Below are positions 45,296 to 56,116 of a stretch of DNA of 64,000 bases, piece after piece (position 1 is the stretch's first letter; each line of letters opens with the position of its first letter). Source of the stretch: Planctomycetaceae bacterium. GTDB lineage: Bacteria > Planctomycetota > Planctomycetia > Planctomycetales > Planctomycetaceae. The position numbers and the translations under genes are program-made. The stretch covers positions 1-64,000 of the forward strand of contig JAKFWC010000013.1 in NCBI GenBank assembly GCA_021732975.1. The letters run 5' to 3'. The notes below the pieces were generated by a model that was given only the letters and a program-made list of their open reading frames with translations, was not told the origin of the DNA and ran no database searches.

Positions 45296-46627
45296 ATGAA
45301 CTCCATTCCCATCACGTCAGGCGTCTATGTCCTCGTCTTCCACCTGTCGCGGAAGACGGACATCACATTCGATCGCAAGGGTTCCCAGCACTCATTCCCA
45401 CCGGGTTGGTATCTTTATGTGGGCAGTGCGTGTGGTGCCGGTGGACTCCGCGGCCGTTTGGCCCGGCATCAGCGTCATACTGGCGATCGCAAACGGTTTC
45501 ACTGGCACGTCGATTATTTTCGTGAGCACGCCATGCTCTGCGAAATCTGGTACTGCGCGACGGCCGACTCAGCGTTCGAGCATCACTGGGCCAAGACTTT
45601 AACAGCGCTGGCTGGCGCGACCGTGCCGGTTCCGAAGTTCGGAGCCAGCGACTGCAATGCCCAATGCCCATCCCACTTTTTCCATCTGTCCGGTCGTCCG
45701 TCGACGGCTGCGTTTCGCGCGAGTGTGGAATCGCAGAATCTTTCCACGAAGGTCTTCGTGGAGTTCATCGAGGAGCCGCGCGGAAAGAAGCAGGCCGTAC
45801 GCGAAATCCATTTCGAGTACCTGCTCGGACGACAATTCCTCGAACGCCGCCGTCGAGCGATCCCTGAAAGCGGCTTGGAACCTGGCCAGTGGGACAGCCT
45901 CGCGAAGCACCGACCAGCAAGGCAACTTGCTGAACAGGTTGCGGAGCAGATGCAAGTTTCATTTCCGGCGATTACAGAAGCGATCGCGTTTGCGACCGCC
46001 GTCGAGACGCTCATCGAGAACTGTGGAGCGGACGTCTTGCCAGTTCTCTTTGATCCACATCGACCGCAGGGTCGGAAAGCAATCATGAGACTCAGCCGGA
46101 CGTCGAATGTGCGTCAGCAGTATCGCGTCGCGGGAGTGATCGAAGGCCGGTCCCGATCAGTGGCCCCTCATCGTGACGACTCCGTTTACGACACAGAGTC
46201 GGTTCGCGAGGTGCTCAGCCGGCTTCAGAGGGTTCGCGGGATCCTGAAGATACTTCTCGATCAGCTGAGGACTGCTCACGAGGATGTCGTATCGGAAGCC
46301 AATCGCTTGAGTCGTCTTTGTCGGTTGTCCGCACAGCGACTGGGAGATTGCTTGAAGAGTCGAGTTGCCTCAGCATCGGCAGTTTCACGTGAGTTTCACA
46401 AGAAGACGATCATGTCGATGTTGAGATCGAAAGCCGTTACAGGAGGGACGATCGGATTGGCCCGGCTGGCGCTCCGATTCACTGTCAAGAACCTGTGGAA
46501 TTACGAGGAGATGATACGTCGCGGGCTGGTGCCGACCGAAAAGGAACTTCAAGAAATACTCGGCGAGGTAAAAGAAATTCACGATGTTACACGAAAGATT
46601 GAGTGTCTAGCGGGGAGTCAGAGCTGA
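45296..46627 (+). CDS. GIY-YIG (DUF123-like) nuclease-fold protein with helical tail
   Basis: A 443-aa protein. The N-terminal GIY-YIG-like region is GVYVLVFHLSRKTDITFDRK and GWYLYVGSACGAGGLRGRLA, then RKRFHWHVDYF; this is the DUF123 type, with GVYV and WYLYVGSA forming the two signature strands and arginines nearby. The remaining about 300 residues are helical and unassigned. The ATG at 45296 follows a GAAGGG site. A nucleic-acid-cutting or repair role is inferred only from the fold. Confidence 0.75.
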   Translation: MNSIPITSGVYVLVFHLSRKTDITFDRKGSQHSFPPGWYLYVGSACGAGGLRGRLARHQRHTGDRKRFHWHVDYFREHAMLCEIWYCATADSAFEHHWAKTLTALAGATVPVPKFGASDCNAQCPSHFFHLSGRPSTAAFRASVESQNLSTKVFVEFIEEPRGKKQAVREIHFEYLLGRQFLERRRRAIPESGLEPGQWDSLAKHRPARQLAEQVAEQMQVSFPAITEAIAFATAVETLIENCGADVLPVLFDPHRPQGRKAIMRLSRTSNVRQQYRVAGVIEGRSRSVAPHRDDSVYDTESVREVLSRLQRVRGILKILLDQLRTAHEDVVSEANRLSRLCRLSAQRLGDCLKSRVASASAVSREFHKKTIMSMLRSKAVTGGTIGLARLALRFTVKNLWNYEEMIRRGLVPTEKELQEILGEVKEIHDVTRKIECLAGSQS

Positions 46628-46758
46628 CCGACGTGACTCTGATTTTTCATAACCAATGGTATTGCAGCCAGTATTAGAACGGCATGAAGCCGCGCTATAC
46701 TGGTCCCTTTGACAGCAGCCTTTTCAATCACCCGCTGCTCCAGATTGGAGATTCGCTC

Positions 46759-47301
46759 ATGTCCGCCGAACCAGAACACCGCGCGTGGCACCTTGCAGGT
46801 CATGCCTACGCCGCCACGATGTTTGGTTTCTCGGTTCACCAACTCTCTCTTGACGGCTTCTCTGATGCCGACCTCGCAGAGCGCGGAGACGCTCAATGTT
46901 TGGATGAGGGGACCATGATTCATGTGCCGGTCTGCTGAAGACCGATTGGCTCACGTGAGCATCTGGTGACGATGGAGCGGCTGATGAGCATTGCCTTAGC
47001 CGGCCCCTGCGCCGAACTCTTGCATCGCGAGATCCCTTGCGTGACTCCTAACGTCCAGCAATTCACCGTCAACTGGGCTCAAGCATGGAAGGCCACGCGT
47101 TTTGTTTGGAAAGAGGAGACATGGAGACTCAATCAACTGTCTCAATGGATCCACAGCGCCTTGGCAATAATTCCTGATGGACTTCTGGATTTCTACACGC
47201 CGATCGTCGCGCTATTGCTGGAACGAGGGAAGATCACCGGTGTCGAAGTGCAAGCGGCATGGGATCAGTTAAAAGCGACCGAGGAAGCCAATTCCTCTTG
47301 A
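46759..47301 (+). pseudogene. M41/FtsH-like peptidase relic with in-frame TGA
   Basis: Two halves in one reading frame are separated by a TGA at 46936-46938. The first has HLAGHAYAATMFGFSVHQLS, like an HExxH protease helix but with Leu where the catalytic Glu should be. The second (MERLMSIALAGPCAELLHRE) resembles the following LAGPxAE helix of M41 peptidases. The start at 46759 has a GGAG site. Loss of the catalytic Glu and the nonsense codon suggest decay. Confidence 0.6.
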
Positions 47302-47532
47302 AGCGAGAGACGGCGACGAAAAATCGTGCCGGAGCCGAATGATCCCGAATGCCTGGGATCAACATTCCCTCTGTATTGATTCGCATTGAAAATTGAGCCG
47401 CGGTTCGAATGCAGAAATTGAGCGGCGACAAAGTGACCACCGCTTCCCAAACTGGATGGTTTCTACGTTGGTCGGCCGTTCGGGGTAACGCTATTCTATT
47501 CACCTGACCAGCAAGGTGAAAATGGGCCAATT

Positions 47533-50500
47533 ATGAGCGAAACGACCGCGAACGGCAAATTCCCTGCGCCAGATGGCTCGCTATCGGCAACCGCGAGAAC
47601 CAGTCAAAACCGAGCGACATGTCCGCAAGACCAACAGGATTTGGAATCCAAGCTCCGAAGTCAGGTCATAAAATGGCAGAGCAAGTTGCTTGATCTGGGA
47701 AATCGCAATTCCCTTATCAACTGTTCGTTTAACGCCTCGCGTGGGGTGGTCGAACTAGTCACGCCCGAGACGGAAATCGTCTGGAAGAAACTGGCCAGTG
47801 ATGGAACTGCTGGTTCGAATTCTATGCGATTTCCATGGCGACATGACCTCGTCGCGCCTCCTCCAGGTTTTGAGGAAGATGATGCAACGGCAACTGCCGA
47901 CGCAGATTCTACCGAGAAGAAGAAAAAGGAGTGGAATCCGCCGCTGGAAGAGTGCCGTGCGTCACGCAAGCTCGGTGAGCGTGACTTGCTGACACCGTTG
48001 GGTGACCGCGCTCTGGATCGCCGCTTACGCACGCTCGATGGCCATGCTCACCTATCTCTTTCCGAACAGGGCGTGCATTGTCTGTATGTGGCATTTGGTT
48101 TCTTGAAATGGTTTGAGTCGATCGACAGCGATGTCGAGCATTTCTCTCCCCTAATGCTGGTGCCGATGTCATTGTCGCGTGCGTCCGCTGACGCGCCTTG
48201 GGAATTGATCGAGGCGGAAGACGACGCGATCGACAATTTGTGCCTGCGCGAACGGCTCAAGCAAGACTTCGGGATGTCCCTGCCATCTTTGCCAGATATC
48301 GGTGATCTGGAAGAGGATGGGGCGCGGTTGAGGTTTCTGAATGCGGTTCGGGAAGCCGTCGCCGCGAATGAGCGCTGGGAAGTGCAGGATCGTAGTGCGC
48401 TCGGTCGTTTTGCGTTTCCTAAGGTTGCGATGTGGCAGGATCTGGGAGACCATGTCGACTCCGTGCTGGCCAACGCCCTATGCCGGTCAATTGGTGGCGA
48501 TGAGACAATTCCACCGCAGCAATCGTTTGGCTTTAAGACGCCGCTTCCCGAAGCCGCCACTCTCGACGACGAAATCGCGCCAGGCGAAATCAAAACCATT
48601 CTGGATTGTGATTCCAGCCAACTGGAAGCCATCATCGCTGCGCGACGGGGCGTCAGCTTTGTCCTCGATGGGCCGCCTGGGACCGGCAAGAGCCAGACGA
48701 TCGCGAACATCATTGCCGACGCCTTGTCGCAAGGTCGCCGGGTGCTGTTTGTCAGCGAGAAGGTCTCGGCGCTGGAGGTCGTGAAGCGGCGACTGGATGA
48801 CTGCGGTCTGGGAGACTTCTGTCTGGAATGCCATTCCAGCAAGGCGAACCGTAAGACCGTATTGGACGAGCTGAAATACTGTCTCGATCTCCCGGTCGAA
48901 GTTTACGACGACGTGACGCCGAAACTCGATGAGGCCAAGCAAAGGCGGACGTTACTCAATAACTATGTCCGTTCCATCCACCGCCGGCGTCAGCCGCTGG
49001 GTTTGTCTCCCTACGAACTCTACGGACATGTCTCGCGGTTTCATCGGCTGGGACACGCCGTGAAATCTCGCTGCGAGTTGCCCAGCGTCGAGGCGATGGA
49101 TCGCGTGCGTTTTGAGAATTGGCTACAACTGCTCGACCGTGCCACGGAATCGGCCGACGTGATTCGGAGCCATCGGCGACATCCCTGGCGTGGGTGTCAG
49201 TTGACCACTCGGACTCTGACGCTCTCGGACGACCTCCAGCATCACTTTGGCCTGCTGGCGGCCGCATTCGGTGCGATTCACCAAGCGATTTCGCCGATGG
49301 TCCAGCAAGGGCTCCTGGCGGATGAACCTACGCCCATGTCGCTGAACGGTGTCTTGCAGTCCTTCCGCGATATTTTGAGCATCCCTCATGTTCCTTCGGA
49401 CTGGTTTCATGCTCCGCGCGAAGTTGGCACGGCGATTCTACGTCGCTGCGAGGCGACACGGAATATGGATGAACATCGAGCGAAGTTGCCACAATTTATT
49501 CAGAATGTTGAAGTTCACTTTCCGGGCACCTTGACCGGACTCAAAATCACTGCCGAACTAGCCATCTGGTTGGAGAGGCTGAGTGGGGCGCTGCCGCAAA
49601 CTGTCCGCCAACAGCAGCAGTTCCTCAACGAACCGGTCCAGAATCTCCGAAAGCTCGTCGAATCGATCGAAGCCGTGTCGACAGCAGCGGCCTCCGTGAT
49701 TAGTCAACTTCCCGTCCCAGTGCGAGCCGATTTGCCACCGTATAAGTTGCCGGCTTTGGCTGATCTCGCCAACTTGGTGGCGAGTGCCTTGCCGCTACGT
49801 CCGGAATGGTTGCTCGCCGAGAATTGGCCGAAACTGCGCGTGGCGAGTCACGCCGCGCTGTCCCAACTCGACGAAGCCACGCGCATCGCCAAGCGTTTGG
49901 AAAGTCGTTTAGCAACCGACCAGTTGATGGTGTTGAGCCAGTCGGTCGCTGGTCCCGAGCGACTGGAAGCCGCTTGGGAGAGAGTGAAAGCAATTTGTCC
50001 TGAAGGGCATATCGACGAGTTGCCGCTTCTGCAAGAACAAGCCGATGCAGCCCAGTCGATGCTGCGGGAACTGCAAACAATCGTGCGCGAGATTCTCTAC
50101 AGTTGGGGTATCGAAGCGGAAACGAACATGACCTTGTCGCAGGCCCGTTCGTTGGAAGTCGCGATTCCCTTGATCCTGGACATGACACACTTGCAGGGGG
50201 CGTGGCGCGATCCCGGTGTTCGGGGAAGAATCAGTAAAGCGTGCGATGCGGCGATCAGCGACTTGCAGGAAGCGTCCGAACTGCGCGCACAATTAGAAGA
50301 GCGACTTTCGCATCGAGCCTTCAAATCGTCCGGAGCAGCTTTAGCCGATCGTGCCCCGTCTTATCAGTCGATTTGGAAACGCTGGTTTGGTGGATTCAAT
50401 GCTTACCGGGGCGAAGTCGCAGAGCTGTTCAAAAGCGGTTGTCCCGCCACCGCGATCCTGTTGTCGGATCTGCTCAAGCTACGCACCTGGCACCGGCGAC

Positions 50501-53500
50501 TGACGGAGATCGGTGAGACCGCCAGTGAATTGGCAGTTTGGTTACCCCCGGAGTTCCCCGTGGATGATCTCTCGGCATGGACCAGTTTGCGCGAGAGTCT
50601 GCATGGGTTTGAGCAGTTTGCGAATTCTGCTCCAGACGTCGCCAGCCGGTTGCCGGCGCGAGCCGTGGCCGTGGACCGGTCATTTTTGACGACTTCATTG
50701 AACCAGTTTGCTTCTCAGACCCAGCAAATACGGTCGGCGATTTCCGCCACATCCCTTGAAGGTGCTCTCTCTGATCAACTGCCGCTGGCCGATGTGATTG
50801 TGCAGCTGACGCATCTCTCCGAATCGATTGCAAATTGCCGATCTGCGCACGAAGTGTCGTCAGCCTGTTACACGGTTCGTCCCCGAACGCTAAAAACGCT
50901 GTTGGAAGATTTCCAATTCGCAGCTCGGTATGTGGAGCTTCAGAATGAGATCACACGACAATTTCGTCAACTCGTGGATCTGCTGCCGCCCGAAGCCACG
51001 GCCACCGATCCGGCCCTCTGGCAGCGCGTGCAACGGAGTATTCTGGCGGCCGAGCGTCTGAGCAAGCTGGTTCCGTCGCTGGAGAAGTATCAGGACGTTC
51101 TCTGTCAGGCAGGACAGCCCGATCAGTCTGTTTTAGCCGAATCAGCCAGCCATTTAGACGCAGCCTATCGATCGTTCCTGTCGGTGATCCAAGCCACCAC
51201 TCCGCAATTGGCATTGTTTGCGGATCCTCTGACGGTTGAGGAACTCATCCGACGGCCGATGGCCGAGTTACGCACTGCGGCGCAGTCGGCACTGCCTCTG
51301 CTCACGGAGAGACACCAAACGCTCATATCACTGCTCCCCGTTTTGCGGCCTGATGATGATGTGGCGCTGGAGGCCCTGCCGATGGCTCAGTCGTCCGTGG
51401 AAGCCATCCGCCTCAGCCTGAAAGAGCTGGCCGATAGTCTAGCGATTCTGAGGGAATGGAATGTGGAGCCGGCATTTGATCTCGCTGACGGTGGTCGGAC
51501 AGAAGCGACATGGATTCTGGAACAGGCGAAAGCCGGCGGTATCTCTCCATTGATGCGGGCAGTCGCCACCTCTGCAACCGTCCGACAAGAAGTGGCTCGC
51601 AGCCTGGAAACCTGCCAGCGTGCGCTCGGGGGTGACTTCCCCATTTCAATCAAATTTCTGCGAACCGTCATGTCCTTCCAATCTGAGACCGGTCATGGAC
51701 TCACGATTCCACAGATGCCAATTGGTTTGCTGGGCAATCATCTGCAAGGGCTTTCCTCTGAAGTCGGCTCGCTGGATGAGTGGTTAAAGTTCTACCGTTG
51801 GCAGCGCGACATGGAGGAGCATGGGTTCGGAGGCGTCGTCGAAGAATTATTAGCGACCCGATATTCGCCGGACGAAACCAAAAGCGTGATCGCAGCACGA
51901 TTCTTCCGCCTCGTCTTCGATCAGTTCGCGAAAGAAGACCGGCTCCTCGGTGAGTTTGATCTCGAAGCCCATGAGCAATCGCGGGAACGGTTCCGCAAAC
52001 TCGATGAATGGGAAGTGAGAGCCGCTTCGTCGCGCATTCGTCAGTACCAGTTAGGGCGAGATGATCGCCCACGATCAGGTTGGTTCGCCGAAGCGACATC
52101 CGAACTCGGGATTTTGCAGAAGGAGATTCAGAAGAAGCGACGTCAGCTCCCGTTGCGAAAACTCTTTTGCGAGATTCCCAGTGTGCTCCAGCGGCTGAAG
52201 CCGTGTATCATGATGAGTCCGTTGTCGGTCAGTACCTTTCTCCAGTCTGATGAACTCCGCTTCGACCTAGTGATCTTTGACGAGGCGTCGCAAGTCTTCC
52301 CCTGGGACGCAATGGGAGCAATCTACCGCGGGAGTCAACTGATCGTCGCCGGTGATGAGAAACAGTTGCCGCCGACCAACTTCTTTAACCGGGCGGACAT
52401 TGAATCGTCCGACGATGAAGATGCGGATATTGGGGATTTCGAGAGCATCCTTAGTCTTTGCAAATCCATCGGCATGCCCGGCCGTGGGCTCCGCTGGCAT
52501 TACCGCAGCCGACGCGAACCGCTAATTGCTTTTTCCAACCGGCATTTCTACAGCGGGAATCTCGTAACCTTTCCCAGCATCCGCGATGCCAGTAGTGACG
52601 CTGTCCGGTTGGAGTTCGTTCCGCAAGGCCGTTGGATTGATCGCGCCAATCTTCCCGAAGCCGAACGAGTCACAGACCTGATCATCCGACATCTGAGGAC
52701 ACGGCCTGAAACGTCGCTGGGGATCATTGCCTTCAATCAGTCTCAGCAGACGGCGATCGAAGATGCGATTTACGAACGTCGCCGCAACTATCTGGAGGTT
52801 GAGACGCTGTTTCACACGGGGTTGTCGGAACATCTGTTCATCAAGAATCTAGAGAACGTCCAGGGAGACGAGCGGGATGTCATCATTCTATCGATGGGTT
52901 ACGGCTACAACGAAGCAGGCAAGTTTCTGAAGAACTTTGGTCCGATCACCAAGTCCGGCGGTGAGCGACGCTTGAACGTCGCCGTGACCCGAGCGCGAGA
53001 AGAGGTCATCCTCGTCGCATCAGTGAAATCGGCCGAACTGGATCTTTCCGGAAGTACGAGCCTGGGATCGCATCTCCTTAAAGGCTATCTCGACTACGCC
53101 GAACGGGGTGTCGACTCTTTGGCCCGCGAGATTGCCTTGATCACGGGAGAAGCAGAGTCGACTTTCGAGCAGGAAGTCGCCGCGTCGCTCATTGCAAGGG
53201 GACTGCACCCCGTGGCGCAGGTGGGTTGCGGGGGCTTCCGCATCGATCTGGCACTCAAACATCCCGAACGTCCCGGCGAGTTCTGCCTAGGGATCGAATG
53301 TGATGGTGCGACCTATCACTCCTCGAAAACGGCGCGTGACCGGGACCGCATTCGCCAGAATGTCCTCGAAAATCTGGGGTGGAATATTGTCCGCATCTGG
53401 TCGACCGACTGGATTCGCAATCCCGATCGACAAATTGAACGTGTGCTGGCAGTGTTTGAAAGGACAAGCGCCATCCATGCAAGTCCTGACGCAGATCGAA

Positions 53501-53817
53501 AATCCACGGCAGACGCCGATCTTGAGGATTTGATCCCGCGCATCGAGTTGCCTCAAAATGCGACTGGCCCCGTTTTCAATGCGATCAAGGATGTGCCAGA
53601 GAGTCATTTGCGAGAGACCTTTCAGAGAATCGTCAAACGTGGAGGCGCGATCGATCTCGAAGGTTTGATTCAGCAAACGTCACGCGCGCTCGGCTTCGCG
53701 CGAACCGGCAAGCAAATCCGGCAACGGCTGGAAGGCACGCTGAATGATTTGCTTCAAATCGGCGACCTCAGGTGGGTTGGCGAGCGAATTGCGTCTGGCG
53801 GTGAAGAAGTCGGTTGA
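47533..53817 (+). CDS. Giant DUF4011 SF1 helicase with C-terminal nuclease domain
   Basis: A 2094-aa protein. The N-terminal DUF4011 region has SKLLDLGNRNSLINCSF. SF1 Walker A is VLDGPPGTGKSQTIANIIAD (about 379-393). Motif II is DLVIFDEASQVFPWDAMGA (about 1577). Motif III-like GDEKQLPPTNFF and motif V-VI-like VQGDERDVIILSMGYG and RRLNVAVTRAREEVILV follow. Near 1876-1960 a nuclease domain of the Vsr/MTES_1575 kind shows CLGIECDGATYHSSKTARDR and VRIWSTDWI, and a DUF3320-like tail ends the protein. About 1200 residues of helical insertion separate motifs I and II. Similar helicase-nuclease proteins occur in defence contexts such as Hhe; no HEPN partner is seen here. Confidence 0.82.
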   Translation: MSETTANGKFPAPDGSLSATARTSQNRATCPQDQQDLESKLRSQVIKWQSKLLDLGNRNSLINCSFNASRGVVELVTPETEIVWKKLASDGTAGSNSMRFPWRHDLVAPPPGFEEDDATATADADSTEKKKKEWNPPLEECRASRKLGERDLLTPLGDRALDRRLRTLDGHAHLSLSEQGVHCLYVAFGFLKWFESIDSDVEHFSPLMLVPMSLSRASADAPWELIEAEDDAIDNLCLRERLKQDFGMSLPSLPDIGDLEEDGARLRFLNAVREAVAANERWEVQDRSALGRFAFPKVAMWQDLGDHVDSVLANALCRSIGGDETIPPQQSFGFKTPLPEAATLDDEIAPGEIKTILDCDSSQLEAIIAARRGVSFVLDGPPGTGKSQTIANIIADALSQGRRVLFVSEKVSALEVVKRRLDDCGLGDFCLECHSSKANRKTVLDELKYCLDLPVEVYDDVTPKLDEAKQRRTLLNNYVRSIHRRRQPLGLSPYELYGHVSRFHRLGHAVKSRCELPSVEAMDRVRFENWLQLLDRATESADVIRSHRRHPWRGCQLTTRTLTLSDDLQHHFGLLAAAFGAIHQAISPMVQQGLLADEPTPMSLNGVLQSFRDILSIPHVPSDWFHAPREVGTAILRRCEATRNMDEHRAKLPQFIQNVEVHFPGTLTGLKITAELAIWLERLSGALPQTVRQQQQFLNEPVQNLRKLVESIEAVSTAAASVISQLPVPVRADLPPYKLPALADLANLVASALPLRPEWLLAENWPKLRVASHAALSQLDEATRIAKRLESRLATDQLMVLSQSVAGPERLEAAWERVKAICPEGHIDELPLLQEQADAAQSMLRELQTIVREILYSWGIEAETNMTLSQARSLEVAIPLILDMTHLQGAWRDPGVRGRISKACDAAISDLQEASELRAQLEERLSHRAFKSSGAALADRAPSYQSIWKRWFGGFNAYRGEVAELFKSGCPATAILLSDLLKLRTWHRRLTEIGETASELAVWLPPEFPVDDLSAWTSLRESLHGFEQFANSAPDVASRLPARAVAVDRSFLTTSLNQFASQTQQIRSAISATSLEGALSDQLPLADVIVQLTHLSESIANCRSAHEVSSACYTVRPRTLKTLLEDFQFAARYVELQNEITRQFRQLVDLLPPEATATDPALWQRVQRSILAAERLSKLVPSLEKYQDVLCQAGQPDQSVLAESASHLDAAYRSFLSVIQATTPQLALFADPLTVEELIRRPMAELRTAAQSALPLLTERHQTLISLLPVLRPDDDVALEALPMAQSSVEAIRLSLKELADSLAILREWNVEPAFDLADGGRTEATWILEQAKAGGISPLMRAVATSATVRQEVARSLETCQRALGGDFPISIKFLRTVMSFQSETGHGLTIPQMPIGLLGNHLQGLSSEVGSLDEWLKFYRWQRDMEEHGFGGVVEELLATRYSPDETKSVIAARFFRLVFDQFAKEDRLLGEFDLEAHEQSRERFRKLDEWEVRAASSRIRQYQLGRDDRPRSGWFAEATSELGILQKEIQKKRRQLPLRKLFCEIPSVLQRLKPCIMMSPLSVSTFLQSDELRFDLVIFDEASQVFPWDAMGAIYRGSQLIVAGDEKQLPPTNFFNRADIESSDDEDADIGDFESILSLCKSIGMPGRGLRWHYRSRREPLIAFSNRHFYSGNLVTFPSIRDASSDAVRLEFVPQGRWIDRANLPEAERVTDLIIRHLRTRPETSLGIIAFNQSQQTAIEDAIYERRRNYLEVETLFHTGLSEHLFIKNLENVQGDERDVIILSMGYGYNEAGKFLKNFGPITKSGGERRLNVAVTRAREEVILVASVKSAELDLSGSTSLGSHLLKGYLDYAERGVDSLAREIALITGEAESTFEQEVAASLIARGLHPVAQVGCGGFRIDLALKHPERPGEFCLGIECDGATYHSSKTARDRDRIRQNVLENLGWNIVRIWSTDWIRNPDRQIERVLAVFERTSAIHASPDADRKSTADADLEDLIPRIELPQNATGPVFNAIKDVPESHLRETFQRIVKRGGAIDLEGLIQQTSRALGFARTGKQIRQRLEGTLNDLLQIGDLRWVGERIASGGEEVG

Positions 53818-54106
53818 TCGCCAGAGCGATTACGATCAGAACACGAAGACTGCCGCGGGGGCCTGCGCAGTCTGAATTCTGCGAAACAAGATAGGTCCCG
53901 GTTGAACGAACATTTTCGACGCCTGTTGCGATGCCTCGATCATGAAGCGGCGACCCCAGCAATCTCGCGGTCGACAACCTGTTGGAGCGGTTGCTGGCGG
54001 ACAGCGAGCGAGCGGTCTGTTTCTGTCATCTAATCCCATCACCAACACGTCGGAAGTCTATTCGCAAATCCTGGAGCGTCCCTCGCCATCCCCTGTGAGA
54101 ATTACT
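53818..54106. other. Gap upstream of GH97 gene
   Basis: About 290 bases with no supported gene; presumably the GH97 promoter region. Confidence 0.3.
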
Positions 54107-56110
54107 ATGAATTCTGTCTTCAGATTGCTGTCCGTCATTTCAATGTCGCTTAGTGCGACTACGATCTTTGGCGCGCAGGACACCCATCCGTCACTCGCGC
54201 TGGCATCGCCGGATGGCCGTTTGCGGGTGACTTTCAAGCTCGACGAGAAAGCTCGGCCCCTTTTCAATGTGGTGTACCGTGATGTCCCCCTCGTCACCGG
54301 GTCCGTGGGGCTGGAATTCGCCGGTTCGGGGGCCTTGCGAGAAAATCTGAAAGTCGTCGATGTCCGCCGGGCAACGCGCGATGAACGATATTCGATTGCC
54401 ATCGGCAAGACTTCTTCGGCGCGCGACCATCATCATGAACTCGTCGTTTCGCTCGAAGAGATGCCGCCCCCTCATCGCAAGTTCAATGTGGCACTACGCG
54501 CGTTCGATGACGGCATCGCGTTCCGGTATGTTCTTCCCGAGCAAGAGCCCCTGCGCGATTTCGTGCTGACCGACGAGCACACGCGGCTCTCATTCATTGG
54601 CAACCCGAAGGCAAAAATTTTGCCGTTACAGAGCTACACGACACCATACGAATGGTACTACGACTCAAAGTCTGTGTCTGAACTGCGCGCGGATCAGTTG
54701 ATTGGGCTGCCGATGTTGCTGACATACCCACAGCAGGCTTGGCTCGCCGTAACGGAGGCAAATCTGACCGACTACGCCGGGATGTACCTCTCCTACGTCA
54801 AGGCGGAACCGGGAACGCTGGTCTCGAAGTTGTCGCCGCTGCCGGGCCGCAACGACGGGGCGAAAGTCCGCGGCAAGACCCCGTTCGCCTCGCCGTGGCG
54901 GGTGCTCATGGTGGCCGATGACCCCGGTCGGCTCATCGAATCGAACATCGTGTTCCACCTGAACGAGCCGTCGGCGATCATGGACACCTCGTGGATTAAG
55001 CCGGGCAAGACGACCTTTCCCTGGTGGAACCACTATGTGCTCGAAGGCGTCAACTTCAAGCCCGGTGTGAACACCGCCACGATGAAACACTATATCGATT
55101 TCTGCACCGAGCAAGGGATTCCGTATCATTCGCTCGATGGGCTCGACATCGCCTGGTACGGCGGTCCGATCGCTCCCAACGGGCCCACGGATGTTACCAA
55201 AGCTGCGCCATCGATCGACATGCCCGAATTGCTCCGTTATGCCAGGGAGAAAAAGGTGCGGTTGCGGCTGTGGATGCACTGGAAAGCGCTGAAACCCCAA
55301 CTCGACGAGGCATTCCGCACCTATGAGGAGTGGGGCATTGAGGGCGTGATGATCGACTTCATGGACCGTGACGATCAGGAAATGGTCAGTTGGTATCATG
55401 AGGTCGCGGCCAAGGCAGCGAAGCACCACCTGACCGTCACCTGGCACGGAGCGTACAAGCCGACCGGCATGGAGCGAACTTGGCCCAATGTTCTCAGCTA
55501 CGAGGCGGCGCTGAACCAGGAGTACAACAAATGGCAGCCGCCGGGCGTCAAGGGAACTCCGCCGGAACACAACCTCGACATCGCGTTCGTGCGAATGCTG
55601 GCAGGCCCGCTCGATTATCACCAGGGGGGAATGCGGAATGTATTACCGCAGGACTACCAGTTTCGCGACATAGCTCCACCCGTGCAGGGCACCCGCGGTC
55701 ATCAATTAGCGATGTACGTTGTGTATCAGAATCACCTGCCAATGATGGCCGATTATCCACAGGCTTATCGCGGTCAGCGCGGTCTGGAATTTATCGTCGA
55801 TGTGCCGACCACATGGGACGAAACTCGTGCGTTACATGCTGAACTCGGCCAATGCCTCGTCATCGCCCGCCGCAAAGGAAGCGCCTGGTATCTCGGCGGA
55901 ATGACGGCCGACAAGCAGCACGAGTTGGAATTGCGGCTGGACTTCCTCGGGAAGGGCTCCTTTGAAACAGACTTGTATCAGGACGATTCCGCTGCTGGTC
56001 CAACCGCCGTCGCACGCCGCAAGCAAATCGTTACAGCGAACGACAAGCTGCGCATCGTGATGCCCCCTTCCGGCGGCTTCGTGGCACGAGTCTCAAGGGT
56101 CGGCAAGTGA
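54107..56110 (+). CDS. GH97-family glycosidase, exported
   Basis: A 667-aa GH97 enzyme with a signal peptide (LLSVISMSLSATTIFGA). The N-terminal beta-sandwich has SPDGRLRVTFKLDEKARPLF. The barrel shows FPWWNHYVLEGVNF, VMIDFMDRDDQEMVSWYHE and WHGAYKPTGMERTWPN, and a C-terminal sandwich domain follows. GH97 enzymes cleave alpha-glucosidic or alpha-galactosidic bonds, retaining or inverting. Which mechanism applies is not decided here. The ATG at 54107 is chosen because the signal peptide begins there; a long upstream frame is not domain-like. Confidence 0.9.
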   Translation: MNSVFRLLSVISMSLSATTIFGAQDTHPSLALASPDGRLRVTFKLDEKARPLFNVVYRDVPLVTGSVGLEFAGSGALRENLKVVDVRRATRDERYSIAIGKTSSARDHHHELVVSLEEMPPPHRKFNVALRAFDDGIAFRYVLPEQEPLRDFVLTDEHTRLSFIGNPKAKILPLQSYTTPYEWYYDSKSVSELRADQLIGLPMLLTYPQQAWLAVTEANLTDYAGMYLSYVKAEPGTLVSKLSPLPGRNDGAKVRGKTPFASPWRVLMVADDPGRLIESNIVFHLNEPSAIMDTSWIKPGKTTFPWWNHYVLEGVNFKPGVNTATMKHYIDFCTEQGIPYHSLDGLDIAWYGGPIAPNGPTDVTKAAPSIDMPELLRYAREKKVRLRLWMHWKALKPQLDEAFRTYEEWGIEGVMIDFMDRDDQEMVSWYHEVAAKAAKHHLTVTWHGAYKPTGMERTWPNVLSYEAALNQEYNKWQPPGVKGTPPEHNLDIAFVRMLAGPLDYHQGGMRNVLPQDYQFRDIAPPVQGTRGHQLAMYVVYQNHLPMMADYPQAYRGQRGLEFIVDVPTTWDETRALHAELGQCLVIARRKGSAWYLGGMTADKQHELELRLDFLGKGSFETDLYQDDSAAGPTAVARRKQIVTANDKLRIVMPPSGGFVARVSRVGK

Positions 56111-56116
56111 TCCGAA

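Noticed and set aside
46936-46960. TGA in the M41-like gene followed by a GCTC/GAGC hairpin with GT in its loop, as in a bacterial SECIS
   Set aside because: The catalytic Glu of the protein is already lost, the hairpin is small, and no selenocysteine-type context (UxxC) is present. Nonsense mutation is simpler.
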